Positions 49,962 to 58,159 are shown, counted from the stretch's first letter. The stretch: 64,000 bases of DNA from Nitrospirillum sp034653275 (GCF_034653275.1 NZ_JAYEES010000003.1:372001-436000), one strand, 5' to 3'. The notes: generated by a model from the sequence alone, not told the origin. Numbers and translations are program-made.

Positions 49962-50132
49962 ATGACCGACCACACGATCCACGACAAGGCCGGCGATGCC
50001 GGCTTCTTCGCCAGCCGGGCCCCGAGCCAACTGGCCATGTTGGCGGACGATTTCCGCGCCGTGCCGGCTGAAGCTTGGATCATCCTTGCGGTCGCCACCG
50101 TGTTGAGCAACCTTTTCATCGCCCTTGCCTGA
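49962..50132 (+). CDS. Small membrane protein, first gene of the psp operon
   Basis: 56 aa, starting MTDHTIHDKAGDAGFF. A charged N-terminal half is followed by one hydrophobic helix (AWIILAVATVLSNLFIALA) that ends at the C-terminus, so it is a tail-anchored or single-span protein. GAAGGGGA stands before the ATG. It lies between the sigma-54 promoter and pspA, only 14 nt upstream of pspA, so it must be co-induced. I do not know a named counterpart; a PspA-membrane recruitment role is a guess. Confidence 0.72.
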   Translation: MTDHTIHDKAGDAGFFASRAPSQLAMLADDFRAVPAEAWIILAVATVLSNLFIALA

Positions 50133-50146
50133 AGGAGACCTGACTC

Positions 50147-50818
50147 ATGGGCATCTTTTCGCGCCTCAGCGACATCATCAATTCCAACCTGAACGCCATC
50201 CTGGATCGCGCCGAGGACCCGGAGAAGATCATCCGTCTGGTCATCCAGGAAATGGAAGACACGCTGGTCGAGGTTCGTTCCTCCGCGGTGAAGACCGTGG
50301 CGGAGAAGAAGGAGATCGAGCGCCGCCTGGTCGAACTCCGCCGCGAGGCCGAGGAATGGCAGCGCAAGGCCGAGCTGGCCCTGTCCAAGGACCGCGAGGA
50401 CCTGGCCAAGGGCGCCCTGATGGCCCGCGCCAAGATCGCCGAAGCCGCCGACGGGCTGACGACCGACCTGGGCCGCCTGGATGAGGCCCTGGCGAAGACC
50501 AACGACGACATCGGCCAGTTGCAGGCCAAACTGCAGGACGCCAAGACGCGGGAACGCGCCATCGTCGCCCGCCAGAAGACCGCCACGGCGCGTCTGAAGG
50601 TCAAGACCCAGCTCCACGACGACCGCATCACGGACGCCTTCTCGCGTTTCGAACAGATCGAGCGCAACCTGGACGTCCTGGAAGGCAAGGCGGAAGTCCT
50701 GGACATGGGACGCAAGCGCAGCCTGGCGGACGAGATCGCCGAGCTGGAGAGCAACGACAAGGTCGAATCCGAGCTGCAGGCCCTGAAGGCCAAGCTGGCG
50801 ACCAAGAACCAGGGGTAA
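50147..50818 (+). CDS. pspA: Phage shock protein A
   Basis: 223 aa ESCRT-III/Vipp1-family membrane-remodelling protein. An N-terminal amphipathic helix (MGIFSRLSDIINSNLNAILD) binds stressed membrane, then long coiled-coil helices run from about residue 25 to 215 (for example KKEIERRLVELRREAEEWQRKAELAL). It both protects the inner membrane and inhibits PspF. GAAGGAGA precedes the ATG. Followed by pspB after 7 nt. Confidence 0.97.
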   Translation: MGIFSRLSDIINSNLNAILDRAEDPEKIIRLVIQEMEDTLVEVRSSAVKTVAEKKEIERRLVELRREAEEWQRKAELALSKDREDLAKGALMARAKIAEAADGLTTDLGRLDEALAKTNDDIGQLQAKLQDAKTRERAIVARQKTATARLKVKTQLHDDRITDAFSRFEQIERNLDVLEGKAEVLDMGRKRSLADEIAELESNDKVESELQALKAKLATKNQG

Positions 50819-50825
50819 TCTGTCC

Positions 50826-51056
50826 ATGGACCTGGACGCACTTGTCGCCGTACCCATCATCTTCATGGTCATCGTGGCGCCGGTGTGGATCATCGCCCAC
50901 TATGTGACCAAGTGGCGGGTCGCCAAGACACTGTCGGTCGATGACGAGCGCATGCTGTCGGACCTGTGGCACAGCGCCACTGAAATGGACAGCCGCATCC
51001 AGCAGCTGGAGAAGATCCTGGATGCGGAGGCCCCGGGCTGGAGGGCACGGCAATGA
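50826..51056 (+). CDS. pspB: Phage shock protein B
   Basis: 76 aa. One N-terminal transmembrane helix (LVAVPIIFMVIVAPVWIIAHYV), the conserved basic-Trp turn KWRVAKTLS, then a helix and the C-terminal signature LEKILDAEAPGWRAR. PspB with PspC senses membrane stress and releases PspF from PspA. It overlaps pspC by four bases (ATGA at 51053-51056). Confidence 0.95.
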   Translation: MDLDALVAVPIIFMVIVAPVWIIAHYVTKWRVAKTLSVDDERMLSDLWHSATEMDSRIQQLEKILDAEAPGWRARQ

Positions 51057-51595
51057 CTGGTAGAGGCTCTAACCCGCCGCCCTTCCCCGGGCGGCGGCCC
51101 CCCGGCGGAAACGCCGGCGGCCCCCCCGGGGGCGGTTCGGGCGGGTATGGCGGCGGCAGCCGCTGGACCAACCCGGCGGCCGGTTCCGGCGGCGGTTATG
51201 GCGGCGGCACCTTCGGCAGCCCCAACCCCCACCGCCTGTACCGCAACCCCCGCGCCGGCAAGGTGGCCGGCGTCTGCGCCGGCGTCGCGGATTACTTCAG
51301 CGTCGACGCCTGGCTGATACGGCTGGGCATGGTCCTGGGTCTGGTGTTCTTCTTCCCGGCCACGATCATCGCCTACATCGTGCTGGCGGTCGTGCTGAAG
51401 CCGCAGCCCCAGGGGCTGTACGGCAGCAATGAGGAAGAGGTGTTCTGGCGGTCGGTCACCACCCGCCCCGACCAGACCCTGGCCGGCCTGCGCGCCAAGT
51501 TCCGCGACCTGGATCGCGAGATCGGCGCCATGGAGACCGCCGTCGCCTCCCGCGAGTTCGACCTGCGGCGGCAGTTCAAGGACCTGGAGAAGTAA
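51053..51595 (+). CDS. pspC: Phage shock protein C with long N- and C-terminal extensions
   Basis: 180 aa, longer than the roughly 120 aa of enteric PspC. A Gly/Pro-rich N-terminal region (1-58) precedes the PspC domain LYRNPRAGKVAGVCAGVADYFSVDAWLIRLGMVLGLVFFFPATIIAYIVLAVVLKP (about 63-120) with its transmembrane helix. A C-terminal helix follows (about 133-180) containing LAGLRAKFRDLDREIGAMETAVASREFDLRRQFKDLEK. That tail recurs in the small gene 240 bp downstream. Confidence 0.94.
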   Translation: MTGRGSNPPPFPGRRPPGGNAGGPPGGGSGGYGGGSRWTNPAAGSGGGYGGGTFGSPNPHRLYRNPRAGKVAGVCAGVADYFSVDAWLIRLGMVLGLVFFFPATIIAYIVLAVVLKPQPQGLYGSNEEEVFWRSVTTRPDQTLAGLRAKFRDLDREIGAMETAVASREFDLRRQFKDLEK

Positions 51596-51835
51596 GTCTC
51601 CGGGTGTTCAACGGGGGACGCGGGTGGCCGAGGGGGCAGACCTTCCGGCCCTTCCCCTCCCTCCCCCCGGTGCGGCCACCCCGGCCGTTTATTGCGGCGA
51701 CCCATCCCAATGGTTGCCAGGGGCCTGTCACCAGGCACAAAATAATCTAAGATTGCGCGGGCTGACGGGATCGGTTTGGTCCCGTCGACGCCCCAGTTTT
51801 ACCCGTCACACGACCCTTAGCAGGTGGCCTTCCCC

Positions 51836-52072
51836 ATGTCGCCGATACTTGTCCCCCTCTTGGCGCTGTGTATCCCCATCGTGGCCATCGTCTTGCGGGC
51901 GATGCAGAAGCTGCAGGATATCGAGGCCATGGCCCAGGCGCGCCGCGGCCAGCAGGACCAGCGCTTCCGCTGCTACGATGATTTAGAACGCCGCGTGACC
52001 CAGATGGAGCGGCACGTCACCAGCCCCGAATTCGACCTCAACCGCAAGCTGAGCCAGCTGGCCCAGCGCTGA
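51836..52072 (+). CDS. Small membrane protein resembling PspB/PspC parts
   Basis: 78 aa from ATG 51836 (AGGTGG upstream; an in-frame GTG at 51824 is possible). One N-terminal transmembrane helix (ILVPLLALCIPIVAIVLRAM), then a charged helix ending in HVTSPEFDLNRKLSQLAQR. That end matches the PspC tail ASREFDLRRQFKDLEK in spacing and in the EFDL-x-R core. This looks like a PspB-type anchor joined to the PspC tail helix. Co-directional with psp, probably co-transcribed. Confidence 0.75.
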   Translation: MSPILVPLLALCIPIVAIVLRAMQKLQDIEAMAQARRGQQDQRFRCYDDLERRVTQMERHVTSPEFDLNRKLSQLAQR

Positions 52073-52086
52073 TAGGACGAAGCCCC

Positions 52087-52302
52087 ATGTCCCCCCTGCT
52101 GATCCCCCTCGCCGCCCTGATGATCCCCATCGTGGCCCTGGTGACCCGTTACATGATCCGCGCGCGCGAGCTGCAGGCCCAGGGCCTGTCGGATCACGCC
52201 GCCGGCGACCTGCTGGCCCGCGCCGACCGCCTGGAGCAGCGGGTGCAACAGCTGGAACGCCTGCTGGATGCCGAATCCCCCGGCTGGCGCGCCCGCGCCT
52301 GA
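52087..52302 (+). CDS. Second PspB-like protein
   Basis: 71 aa. An N-terminal transmembrane helix (LLIPLAALMIPIVALVTRYMI) is followed by a helix ending LERLLDAESPGWRAR, nearly the same as LEKILDAEAPGWRAR at the end of pspB. It is therefore a diverged PspB paralogue lacking the central KWRVAKTL turn. It starts 14 nt after the preceding small gene and closes the psp cluster. Confidence 0.8.
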   Translation: MSPLLIPLAALMIPIVALVTRYMIRARELQAQGLSDHAAGDLLARADRLEQRVQQLERLLDAESPGWRARA

Positions 52303-52409
52303 CGCCGTTCCCCTATCCCTTCGCCCCGCCACGGCGCGCTTGAACGGCGCCGCGGTGGGGCCTTAGATGGGAAGACCGTCATCTTCCCCTGACAGGACAC
52401 CCAGCACCC

Positions 52410-53213
52410 GTGCCGCGATCCACCCTTGCCGGGGCTGTCTTGTCGATCACGGCCGCGGCGGCCGGCCTGGTGGCGTTGTTTTCCGCCGGGGCCGGCGCCC
52501 AATCCCCCGCCTCTCCTCCAGCATTGGTCTTCGGCATTCTGGAGACGGAGCAGCCGCCGCTGGTGGAAATGCGCAATGGCGAGGTGGCCGGCGGCCTGAT
52601 CAAGGCCATGGGCGACGAGATCGCCCGGCGCACGGGCTTGCGCCCCCTCTACCGCCTGGTCCCGCGTAACCGTCTTGAGGCCGACTTGGCCGACGGCCGG
52701 GTCGACCTGGCCTGCGGCTACAGCCCCGATTGGCTGCCCAAGGTGGCCATCACCCGGTTCTCCACCCCCATCCTTGTCAGCCACAGCGTTCTGGTCGTCC
52801 GCCGGGCCGACGCCGAGCACTTGCGCACTCTGGGCGATCTGGCCGGGCGGCCCATCGGCGCCATCCTGGGCTTCCGCTACCCGCGCGAGGTGGAGGATGC
52901 CTTCATCGACGGCACCTGGCAGCGGGAGGACGCTCCGTCCGCCGAAAGCAATTTCCTGAAGCTGCGCAACCGGCGGGTGGACGCCATCCTGACCACGGAC
53001 CTGGAGGCCGACTACCGCCAGACGGTGGACAAGACCTGGGCGCAGGCGCTGACGGTCCTGCCCCAAACGGTGGGCGATCATGAGGAACGCTGCGCCAACG
53101 CCCCCCGCTCCCCCTTGCCGATGGAAACGCTGGACGCCGCCATCGAGGCCATGCGGGCCGACGGCACCCTGACCCGCCTGCGCCTGGCCGCCACCGGGCG
53201 GGCGGGAAGTTGA
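52410..53213 (+). CDS. Periplasmic solute-binding protein (family 3)
   Basis: 267 aa from GTG 52410. A signal peptide (LSITAAAAGLVALFSAGAGAQ) is followed by a bacterial extracellular solute-binding family 3 fold: LVFGILETEQPPLVEMRNGEVAGGLIKAMGDEIARRTG, then LADGRVDLACGYSPDWLPKVAITRFSTPIL and LRNRRVDAILTTDLEADYRQ. These bind amino acids or similar polar solutes. No permease or ATPase genes adjoin, so it may be a sensor or serve a distant transporter. A terminator follows it. Confidence 0.85.
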   Translation: MPRSTLAGAVLSITAAAAGLVALFSAGAGAQSPASPPALVFGILETEQPPLVEMRNGEVAGGLIKAMGDEIARRTGLRPLYRLVPRNRLEADLADGRVDLACGYSPDWLPKVAITRFSTPILVSHSVLVVRRADAEHLRTLGDLAGRPIGAILGFRYPREVEDAFIDGTWQREDAPSAESNFLKLRNRRVDAILTTDLEADYRQTVDKTWAQALTVLPQTVGDHEERCANAPRSPLPMETLDAAIEAMRADGTLTRLRLAATGRAGS

Positions 53214-53220
53214 AAGAAAA

Positions 53221-53246
53221 CGGGCCGCCCCTCGAGGGACGGCCCG
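53221..53246. terminator. Terminator between convergent genes
   Basis: CGGGCCG (53221-53227) pairs with CGGCCCG (53240-53246). On the minus strand it is followed by TTTTCTTTC, so it mainly ends the scoA-scoB transcript. Confidence 0.8.
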
Positions 53247-53273
53247 CTGCCAGCCACGCGACAAGGCGAAGTC

Positions 53274-53939
53274 TTAGAGACCCGGCCCCACCTTGAACTC
53301 CGCCTCGGTCTTCTGGCGGATCTCATCCACCGTCACACCGGGCGCGACCTCGGCCAGGGTCAGGCCGCTGCCGCCTTCCTTGTCGACCTGGAAGACGCCC
53401 AGGTCGGTGATGATCATGTCCACCACCTTGGTACCGGTCAGGGGCAGGGTGCAGGCCTTCAGGATCTTGGGCTCCAGCGCGCCGGTCTTCTTGTCGACGG
53501 CGCAGTGTTCCATGACCACGACCACCTTCTTCACGCCGGCCACCAGGTCCATGGCGCCGCCCATGCCCTTGACCATCTTGCCCGGGATCATCCAGTTGGC
53601 GAGATCGCCGTTGGCCGCCACCTGCATGGCGCCCAGCACCGACAGGTCGATATGGCCACCGCGGATCATGGCGAAGCTGTCGGCCGAGCTGAAGAAGCTG
53701 CTGTACGGCAGTTCGGTGATGGTCTGCTTGCCGGCGTTGATCAGGTCCGGATCCTCCTCCCCCTCATAGGGGAAGGGGCCCATGCCCAGCATGCCGTTCT
53801 CGCTCTGCAGCGTCACGTGCACGCCGTCGGGGATGTAGTTGGCCACCAGGGTCGGGATGCCGATGCCCAGGTTGACGTAGAAACCGTCACGCAGCTCCTT
53901 GGCGGCGCGGGCGGCGATGTCCTCACGGGTCCATGCCAT
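53274..53939 (-). CDS. scoB: 3-oxoacid CoA-transferase subunit B
   Basis: 221 aa beta subunit of succinyl-CoA:3-ketoacid (acetoacetate) CoA-transferase. The catalytic glutamate is Glu47 in the LQSENGMLGMG motif; NLGIGIPTLVANY (about 23) and the GAMDLVAGVKKVVVVMEH segment (about 127) are family-typical. It allows use of acetoacetate, possibly as part of polyhydroxybutyrate turnover. Second gene of the pair, 12 nt after scoA. Confidence 0.95.
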   Translation of the reverse strand: MAWTREDIAARAAKELRDGFYVNLGIGIPTLVANYIPDGVHVTLQSENGMLGMGPFPYEGEEDPDLINAGKQTITELPYSSFFSSADSFAMIRGGHIDLSVLGAMQVAANGDLANWMIPGKMVKGMGGAMDLVAGVKKVVVVMEHCAVDKKTGALEPKILKACTLPLTGTKVVDMIITDLGVFQVDKEGGSGLTLAEVAPGVTVDEIRQKTEAEFKVGPGL

Positions 53940-53951
53940 AGGTCAGCTCCT

Positions 53952-54656
53952 TCACGCGCGCGGACGGGTGGTGCGCTGCTCGATGCGCTTTTCGAACTTG
54001 GCGCCTTTGATGATGCGCTGGACGAAGATGCCAGGGGTATGGATGTGGTCGGGGTCGAAGCTGCCCGGTTCCACCAATTCCTCGACCTCCACCACCGTCA
54101 CCTTGCCGGCGGTGGCCATCATCGGGTTGAAGTTCCGCGCCGTCTTGCGATAGACGAGGTTGCCTTCCGTGTCGCCTTTCCACGCCTTCACGATGGAGAG
54201 GTCCGCGACGATGCCGCGCTCCATCACATAGGTCTCGCCATCGAACTCGCGCAGTTCCTTGCCCTCGGCCACCAGTGTGCCCACGCCCGTCTTGGTGAAG
54301 AAGGCGGGGATGCCGGCGCCACCGGCGCGGATGCGCTCGGCCAGGGTGCCCTGCGGGTTGAATTCCAGCTCAAGCTCACCGGACAGGTACTGCTGGGCGA
54401 ACAGCTTGTTCTCACCCACGTAGCTGCTGATCATCTTCCTGATCTGCTTGGTTTCCAGCAGCACGCCCAGGCCGAAGCCATCGACGCCGGCGTTGTTGGA
54501 AACAACCGTCAGCCCGGTCACGCCGGAGAGGCGGATGGCCTCGATCAGGTTTTCCGGAATGCCGCACAGGCCGAAGCCGCCGGCCATGACGGTAATGTCG
54601 TTGCGCAACAGCCCGGCCAGGGCGGTTACGGCGTCGGGGTAGACCTTCTTGCTCAT
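53952..54656 (-). CDS. scoA: 3-oxoacid CoA-transferase subunit A
   Basis: 234 aa alpha subunit. The glycine-rich CoA-binding segment is VMAGGFGLCGIPENLIEAI (about 23), followed by NNAGVDGFGLGVLLETKQIRKMISSYVGEN (about 53) and FNPQGTLAERIRAGGAGIPAFFT (about 99), all diagnostic of ScoA/AtoD-type proteins. The C-terminus has IHTPGIFVQRII. Transcribed with scoB from an upstream promoter in 54657-54918. Confidence 0.95.
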   Translation of the reverse strand: MSKKVYPDAVTALAGLLRNDITVMAGGFGLCGIPENLIEAIRLSGVTGLTVVSNNAGVDGFGLGVLLETKQIRKMISSYVGENKLFAQQYLSGELELEFNPQGTLAERIRAGGAGIPAFFTKTGVGTLVAEGKELREFDGETYVMERGIVADLSIVKAWKGDTEGNLVYRKTARNFNPMMATAGKVTVVEVEELVEPGSFDPDHIHTPGIFVQRIIKGAKFEKRIEQRTTRPRA

Positions 54657-54918
54657 CGTGTCTCCGGACGGCCCCCTAGAATGTTTGGATTATGGTGCCG
54701 CCCCTCTCCCGGGCACGAATGCACCGCAGCATTGCTTACGGCCCCCGGCGGGGTTCGTCAACTTGAACGGACATTCAACTTGGACACCCCTGCCCCCTGC
54801 CTGCAACGGCTTGCAGCAGGCGCCGCAACGCGCTAGACCCTGGGACGTCTGCCGAACGCCTGGTTCTTCCGGGTGGCCTACCCCCATTCCCCCTCACTTC
54901 TGGGGCCCCCGCCCGCCC

Positions 54919-55557
54919 GTGCTGGACCTCATCCTCACCACCGCAGTCGCCCTGTTCGTCACCATCGATCCGGTGGGGCTGGGCCCCATGTTCGTGGGCC
55001 TGACGGCGGGCATGGACCAGCGTTACCGCCGGCGCATGGCCATCAAGGGCACGGTCATCGCGGCCCTGATCCTGTTCTTCTTCGCCTTCGCCGGCGATCT
55101 GCTGCTGCGGGCGCTGGGCATCGGCTTCGCCGCCTTCCGCATCGCCGGCGGCGTGCTGCTGATGCTGGTCGCCATCGACATGGTGTTCGCCCGCGAAAGC
55201 GGCGTGCGCACCGCCACGGCGGACGAGCGGGAAGAGGCGCGCCACCGCGCCGACATCTCCGTCTTCCCCCTGGCCATCCCGCTGATCAGCGGCCCGGGCA
55301 CCATGACCACCATCGTGCTGTTCATGGGCCGCGCCCACGGCGATTTCGCCAAGCAGGCCGTGGTGCTGGGCGTCCTGGCCGGCATCCTGGCCCTGACCCT
55401 GTTCGTCCTGATCTTCGCCACCAAGGTCAGCCGTCTCCTGGGCCGTACCGGCATCACCGTGCTGAACCGCGTGCTGGGGATTTTGCTGTCGGCCCTGGCC
55501 TGCCAGTTCGTGATCGACGGGATTTTGGCCAGCGGGCTGATCCCGCATACAAATTAA
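54919..55557 (+). CDS. MarC-family (UPF0056) integral membrane protein
   Basis: 212 aa from GTG 54919; the frame runs further upstream without family similarity. Six transmembrane helices, beginning LILTTAVALFVTIDPVGLGPMFVGLT, where the DPVG motif is characteristic. The second conserved segment is ISVFPLAIPLISGPGTMTTIVLFM (about 112). Despite the name, MarC proteins are not proven in multidrug resistance; their function is unknown. Stands alone, with a tRNA-like element immediately after its stop. Confidence 0.9.
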   Translation: MLDLILTTAVALFVTIDPVGLGPMFVGLTAGMDQRYRRRMAIKGTVIAALILFFFAFAGDLLLRALGIGFAAFRIAGGVLLMLVAIDMVFARESGVRTATADEREEARHRADISVFPLAIPLISGPGTMTTIVLFMGRAHGDFAKQAVVLGVLAGILALTLFVLIFATKVSRLLGRTGITVLNRVLGILLSALACQFVIDGILASGLIPHTN

Positions 55558-55635
55558 GGCCGGCGGCTGGGGCTTGAACCCGGGTACATCCGGGATCGCT
55601 GTGGCGATACGTCTACCAATTCCGTCACGCCGGCC
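55558..55635 (-). tRNA. tRNA-like element, Leu-type but without a normal anticodon loop
   Basis: On the minus strand an 8-bp acceptor-like stem GGCCGGCG/CGCCGGCC encloses a Leu-type D arm (TGACGGAATTGGTAGACG) and a T-loop-like GGTTCAAGCC. In the anticodon position the only stem is ATCGC-CACA-GCGAT with a four-base loop, so no usable anticodon can be read. A hairpin CCCGG/CCGGG overlaps the T arm. At 78 nt it is shorter than a real tRNA-Leu. It is probably a degenerate tRNA or a tRNA-like structure. Confidence 0.5.
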
Positions 55636-55683
55636 ATGAAAGGTGTATCATGGGCCCGAACCGTGCTGGGGAGGCCGCTCGCC

Positions 55684-55842
55684 ATGCCATCGCCAGATGA
55701 AAACTCCAAGTCGGAGTCGCCGCCACGGCTGGGCGACGCATTGGCAGCGCTGAGCCGCGAAGCCGGTCTCAGTAATGAAGATGTCGCGGCCTTAGGGATG
55801 GTACGCGATAAGGTGCCCGCTGAACCGCCAACGCTCGACTGA
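55684..55842 (+). CDS. Possible small protein
   Basis: 52 aa from ATG 55684, with GGGGAGG nine bases upstream. Begins MPSPDENSKSESPP and ends with the helix GDALAALSREAGLSNEDVAALGMVRDK and a Pro-rich tail. No family recognised. A real gene is plausible because of the ribosome site, but it is short. It converges with the DUF971 gene. Confidence 0.4.
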   Translation: MPSPDENSKSESPPRLGDALAALSREAGLSNEDVAALGMVRDKVPAEPPTLD

Positions 55843-56283
55843 TCAGCCGCAGCCCCCGCCCGAACCACAGCTGGGGCCGTGGCGGTGGGGGGCGGTGTCG
55901 CGGTCCAGGCCCTGGGCCTCCAGCTCGGACAGGTAGCGGGCCCAGCGCTCGTCATACTCCAGGCCCAGCTCGTACAGGTATTTCCAGGAGAAGATGCCGG
56001 TGTCGTGGCCGTCGTCGAAGATCAGGCGGACGGCGTAGTTGCCGATGGGCTCCAGCTCCGCCACCGCGACGGCGCGCTTGCCCGGCACCGTCTGCTTCTG
56101 GTCGGGGCTGTGGCCCTGCACCTCGGCCGACGGGCTTTCCACCCGCAGGTATTCCGCCGGCAAGGTGGCGCGGGCGCCGTTGTCGAAGGTGATGACCAGT
56201 TCACGCTCCGCCCGCTTGTAGCGGATCTCTGTCGGCCAGTGCTGGGTGCCGTGGGCGTCGGTGGCGAAGTTTTCCTGGGTCAT
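55843..56283 (-). CDS. DUF971 (gamma-butyrobetaine hydroxylase N-domain-like) protein
   Basis: 146 aa from ATG 56283 (GAGGCC upstream). The domain WPTEIRYKRAERELVITFDNGARATLPAEYLRVESPSAEVQGH is the DUF971/GBBH-like N fold, which holds zinc in eukaryotic relatives; IGNYAVRLIFDDGHDTGIFSWKYLYELG completes it. The C-terminus HRHGPSCGSGGGCG has His and Cys residues suited to metal binding. DUF971 domains also occur fused to Mrp/ApbC Fe-S carriers, so an Fe-S role is possible. Downstream of the Trm112 gene and overlapping its end region. Confidence 0.88.
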   Translation of the reverse strand: MTQENFATDAHGTQHWPTEIRYKRAERELVITFDNGARATLPAEYLRVESPSAEVQGHSPDQKQTVPGKRAVAVAELEPIGNYAVRLIFDDGHDTGIFSWKYLYELGLEYDERWARYLSELEAQGLDRDTAPHRHGPSCGSGGGCG

Positions 56284-56294
56284 GGCTGTCGGCC

Positions 56295-56480
56295 TCAATC
56301 GTCGAGGGACCGGGCCTCATCCACCAGCATGATGGGGATGCCGTCACGGATGGGGTAGGCCAGGCGCGCCTGCTGGCTGACCAGTTCCTGGCGCTGGGCG
56401 TCATAGCTGAGCGGCCCCTTGGTCAAGGGGCAGACCAGGATCTCCAACAGCTTGGGATCGACCTTGGCGGTATCGGACAT
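56295..56480 (-). CDS. Trm112-family protein
   Basis: 61 aa from ATG 56480. Starts MSDTAKVDPKLLEILVCPLTKGPLSYD and contains the QELVSQQARLAYPIRDGIPIMLVDEARSL signature of the family. The bacterial version has only one of the usual zinc cysteines (ILVCPL). Trm112-type proteins activate methyltransferases in eukaryotes and archaea; the bacterial role is unclear. Between the LON-domain gene and DUF971 gene. Confidence 0.9.
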   Translation of the reverse strand: MSDTAKVDPKLLEILVCPLTKGPLSYDAQRQELVSQQARLAYPIRDGIPIMLVDEARSLDD

Positions 56481-56520
56481 GGGAATGGGTCCCTCGGAAA
56501 GTAAAATGACTGCAAGAAGG

Positions 56521-57186
56521 TCAGTGGCGCGCGGCGTCGCCGTCCGCCGATTCATGCGCCGCCATCTGCACCAACGCCAGCAACATCGACGCGCGATGGA
56601 TGAAATCCGGCGCCTCCAGCAGGGCCTGCTTCTCAGCCGGCGTGAAGGGGCACAGCATGGCGATGGTGGCGACCAGCTGCTCGTCCGACGCCGTCTCCAA
56701 CGCCTGCCAATTCACCGTCAGCGACCGCCGGGTGAAATAGGGCTTCAACGCCGCCATGAGGCCGGAACGGTCGAAACCGCCCTCGGCCGGGGCCACGAAA
56801 TCACCGGCGAACGGCGACCAGTCGGCCATGACGCGGCGGTAGCCGCGCATGGTCGACACCTCTTCCCGGATGCGGAAGCGGCAAAGGCCGGACAGGGTGA
56901 TGAGATAGCGCCCGTCGTCCGTCTCGGCGAAGGCCGTCAGCCGGCCACAGCAGCCCACGCCGGCCAGCGGCGGGTCGACGCTGCTGTCCGTTTCCGTTCC
57001 CGGTTCCATCGGCTGGATCATGCCGATCAACCGGTCTCCGGCCAGGCTGTCCTGCACCATGGCCAGGTAGCGCGGCTCGAAGACGTTGAGCGGCAGGCGG
57101 GCCCGGGGCAGCAGCAGCCCCCCCGTCAGCGGAAAGACGGGGATGCTGGCCGGCAACCGCTCAAAGGTGGGGGCGAAGGGGTTCAT
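56521..57186 (-). CDS. LON substrate-binding-domain protein (non-protease)
   Basis: 221 aa from ATG 57186, a GTG one codon earlier being possible. It consists of the Lon N-terminal domain only: IPVFPLTGGLLLPRARLPLNVFEPRYLAMV (about 15) and VGCCGRLTAFAETDDGRYLITLSGLCRFRI (about 77), then a helical part (LMAALKPYF). The ATPase and protease domains of Lon are absent. Function unknown; it sits downstream of the CnoX-like gene by 41 nt in a conserved cluster. Confidence 0.92.
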   Translation of the reverse strand: MNPFAPTFERLPASIPVFPLTGGLLLPRARLPLNVFEPRYLAMVQDSLAGDRLIGMIQPMEPGTETDSSVDPPLAGVGCCGRLTAFAETDDGRYLITLSGLCRFRIREEVSTMRGYRRVMADWSPFAGDFVAPAEGGFDRSGLMAALKPYFTRRSLTVNWQALETASDEQLVATIAMLCPFTPAEKQALLEAPDFIHRASMLLALVQMAAHESADGDAARH

Positions 57187-57226
57187 CACATCGTTACGAC
57201 AGCGAAATCACTTAGGAAAGGAGGCC

Positions 57227-58159
57227 TCAAGCGAAAAGAATGGAAGACAGCTTGCGCCGCCCCGCGATGGCCAGCGGGTGCTTGAAGCCCAGGGCCTCGA
57301 AGAACTTCACCAGCTGCTTGCGGGCCGCCTGCTCGTTCCATTCGCGGTCGCGCTTCACGATGTCCAGCAGGTGGTCCACCGCCGCCTCCTGCTGGCCGCC
57401 GGCATACAGGGCCAGCGCCAGATCGTAGCGGGCCTGGTGGTTGTCGGGATCGGCCGCCACCGCCCGTTCCAGGTCGCCCACCGGGCCCATGTCCGCCGCC
57501 TGGCGGGCCAGATCCATCTGGGTGCGCAGGGCCACGATCTCCGGCGCCTTGGCCAGGGCCGCCGGCGCCTGGTCCAGCATCTCCTGCGCCGTGTCGGTCT
57601 GGTCGGCGGCCAGCAGGCACCGGATCAGGCCGGCATAGGCGGCGGCGTTCTCCGGCTCCTCACCCAGCACCTCGTTATAGAGGGCGGCGGCGGTCTGGGC
57701 ATCGCCCGACTCCAGCAGCTGGCCGGCCTCTTCCAGCACGGCGGCGATGTCGGCGGCGCCGGGCACGCCACCGGCCGCCTGCACCAGGCGGTCGATGAAC
57801 TGCTTCACCTGGCTTTCCGGCAGGGCGCCGGTGAAGCCGTCCACCGGCCGGCCCTGGAAGAAGGCGTAGACAGCGGGAATGGACTGGATGCGCAGCTGGC
57901 CGGCGATGGCCGGGTTCTGGTCGGTGTCGATCTTGACCAGCTTCACGGCACCCTTGGCGGCCAGCACGGCCTTTTCGATGATGGGGCCCAGGGTCTTGCA
58001 GGGGCCGCACCACGGCGCCCAGAAGTCCACGATCACCGGCACCTCGCGTGAGGCTTCGATGACATCGGCCATGAAGGTGCGGTCGCTGCCGTCCTTGATC
58101 AGGTCGGACTTGTCCACCGGGGCGTTGCCGCCGGGGGCGGCACTGGTCGGAAACTGCAT
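57227..58159 (-). CDS. Thioredoxin-TPR chaperone, CnoX (YbbN) family
   Basis: 310 aa. An N-terminal thioredoxin domain (about 25-130) has an intact WCGPC active site with Cys51 and Cys54 in FWAPWCGPCKTLGP, and the cis-proline in SIPAVYAF. Escherichia coli CnoX lacks the redox pair, whereas this one should be redox-active, as in Caulobacter. The C-terminal 160 residues are TPR-like (AALYNEVLGEEPENAAAYAGLI). It is a holdase/redox chaperone for GroEL or DnaK clients. First gene of the CnoX-LON-Trm112-DUF971 cluster. Confidence 0.93.
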   Translation of the reverse strand: MQFPTSAAPGGNAPVDKSDLIKDGSDRTFMADVIEASREVPVIVDFWAPWCGPCKTLGPIIEKAVLAAKGAVKLVKIDTDQNPAIAGQLRIQSIPAVYAFFQGRPVDGFTGALPESQVKQFIDRLVQAAGGVPGAADIAAVLEEAGQLLESGDAQTAAALYNEVLGEEPENAAAYAGLIRCLLAADQTDTAQEMLDQAPAALAKAPEIVALRTQMDLARQAADMGPVGDLERAVAADPDNHQARYDLALALYAGGQQEAAVDHLLDIVKRDREWNEQAARKQLVKFFEALGFKHPLAIAGRRKLSSILFA

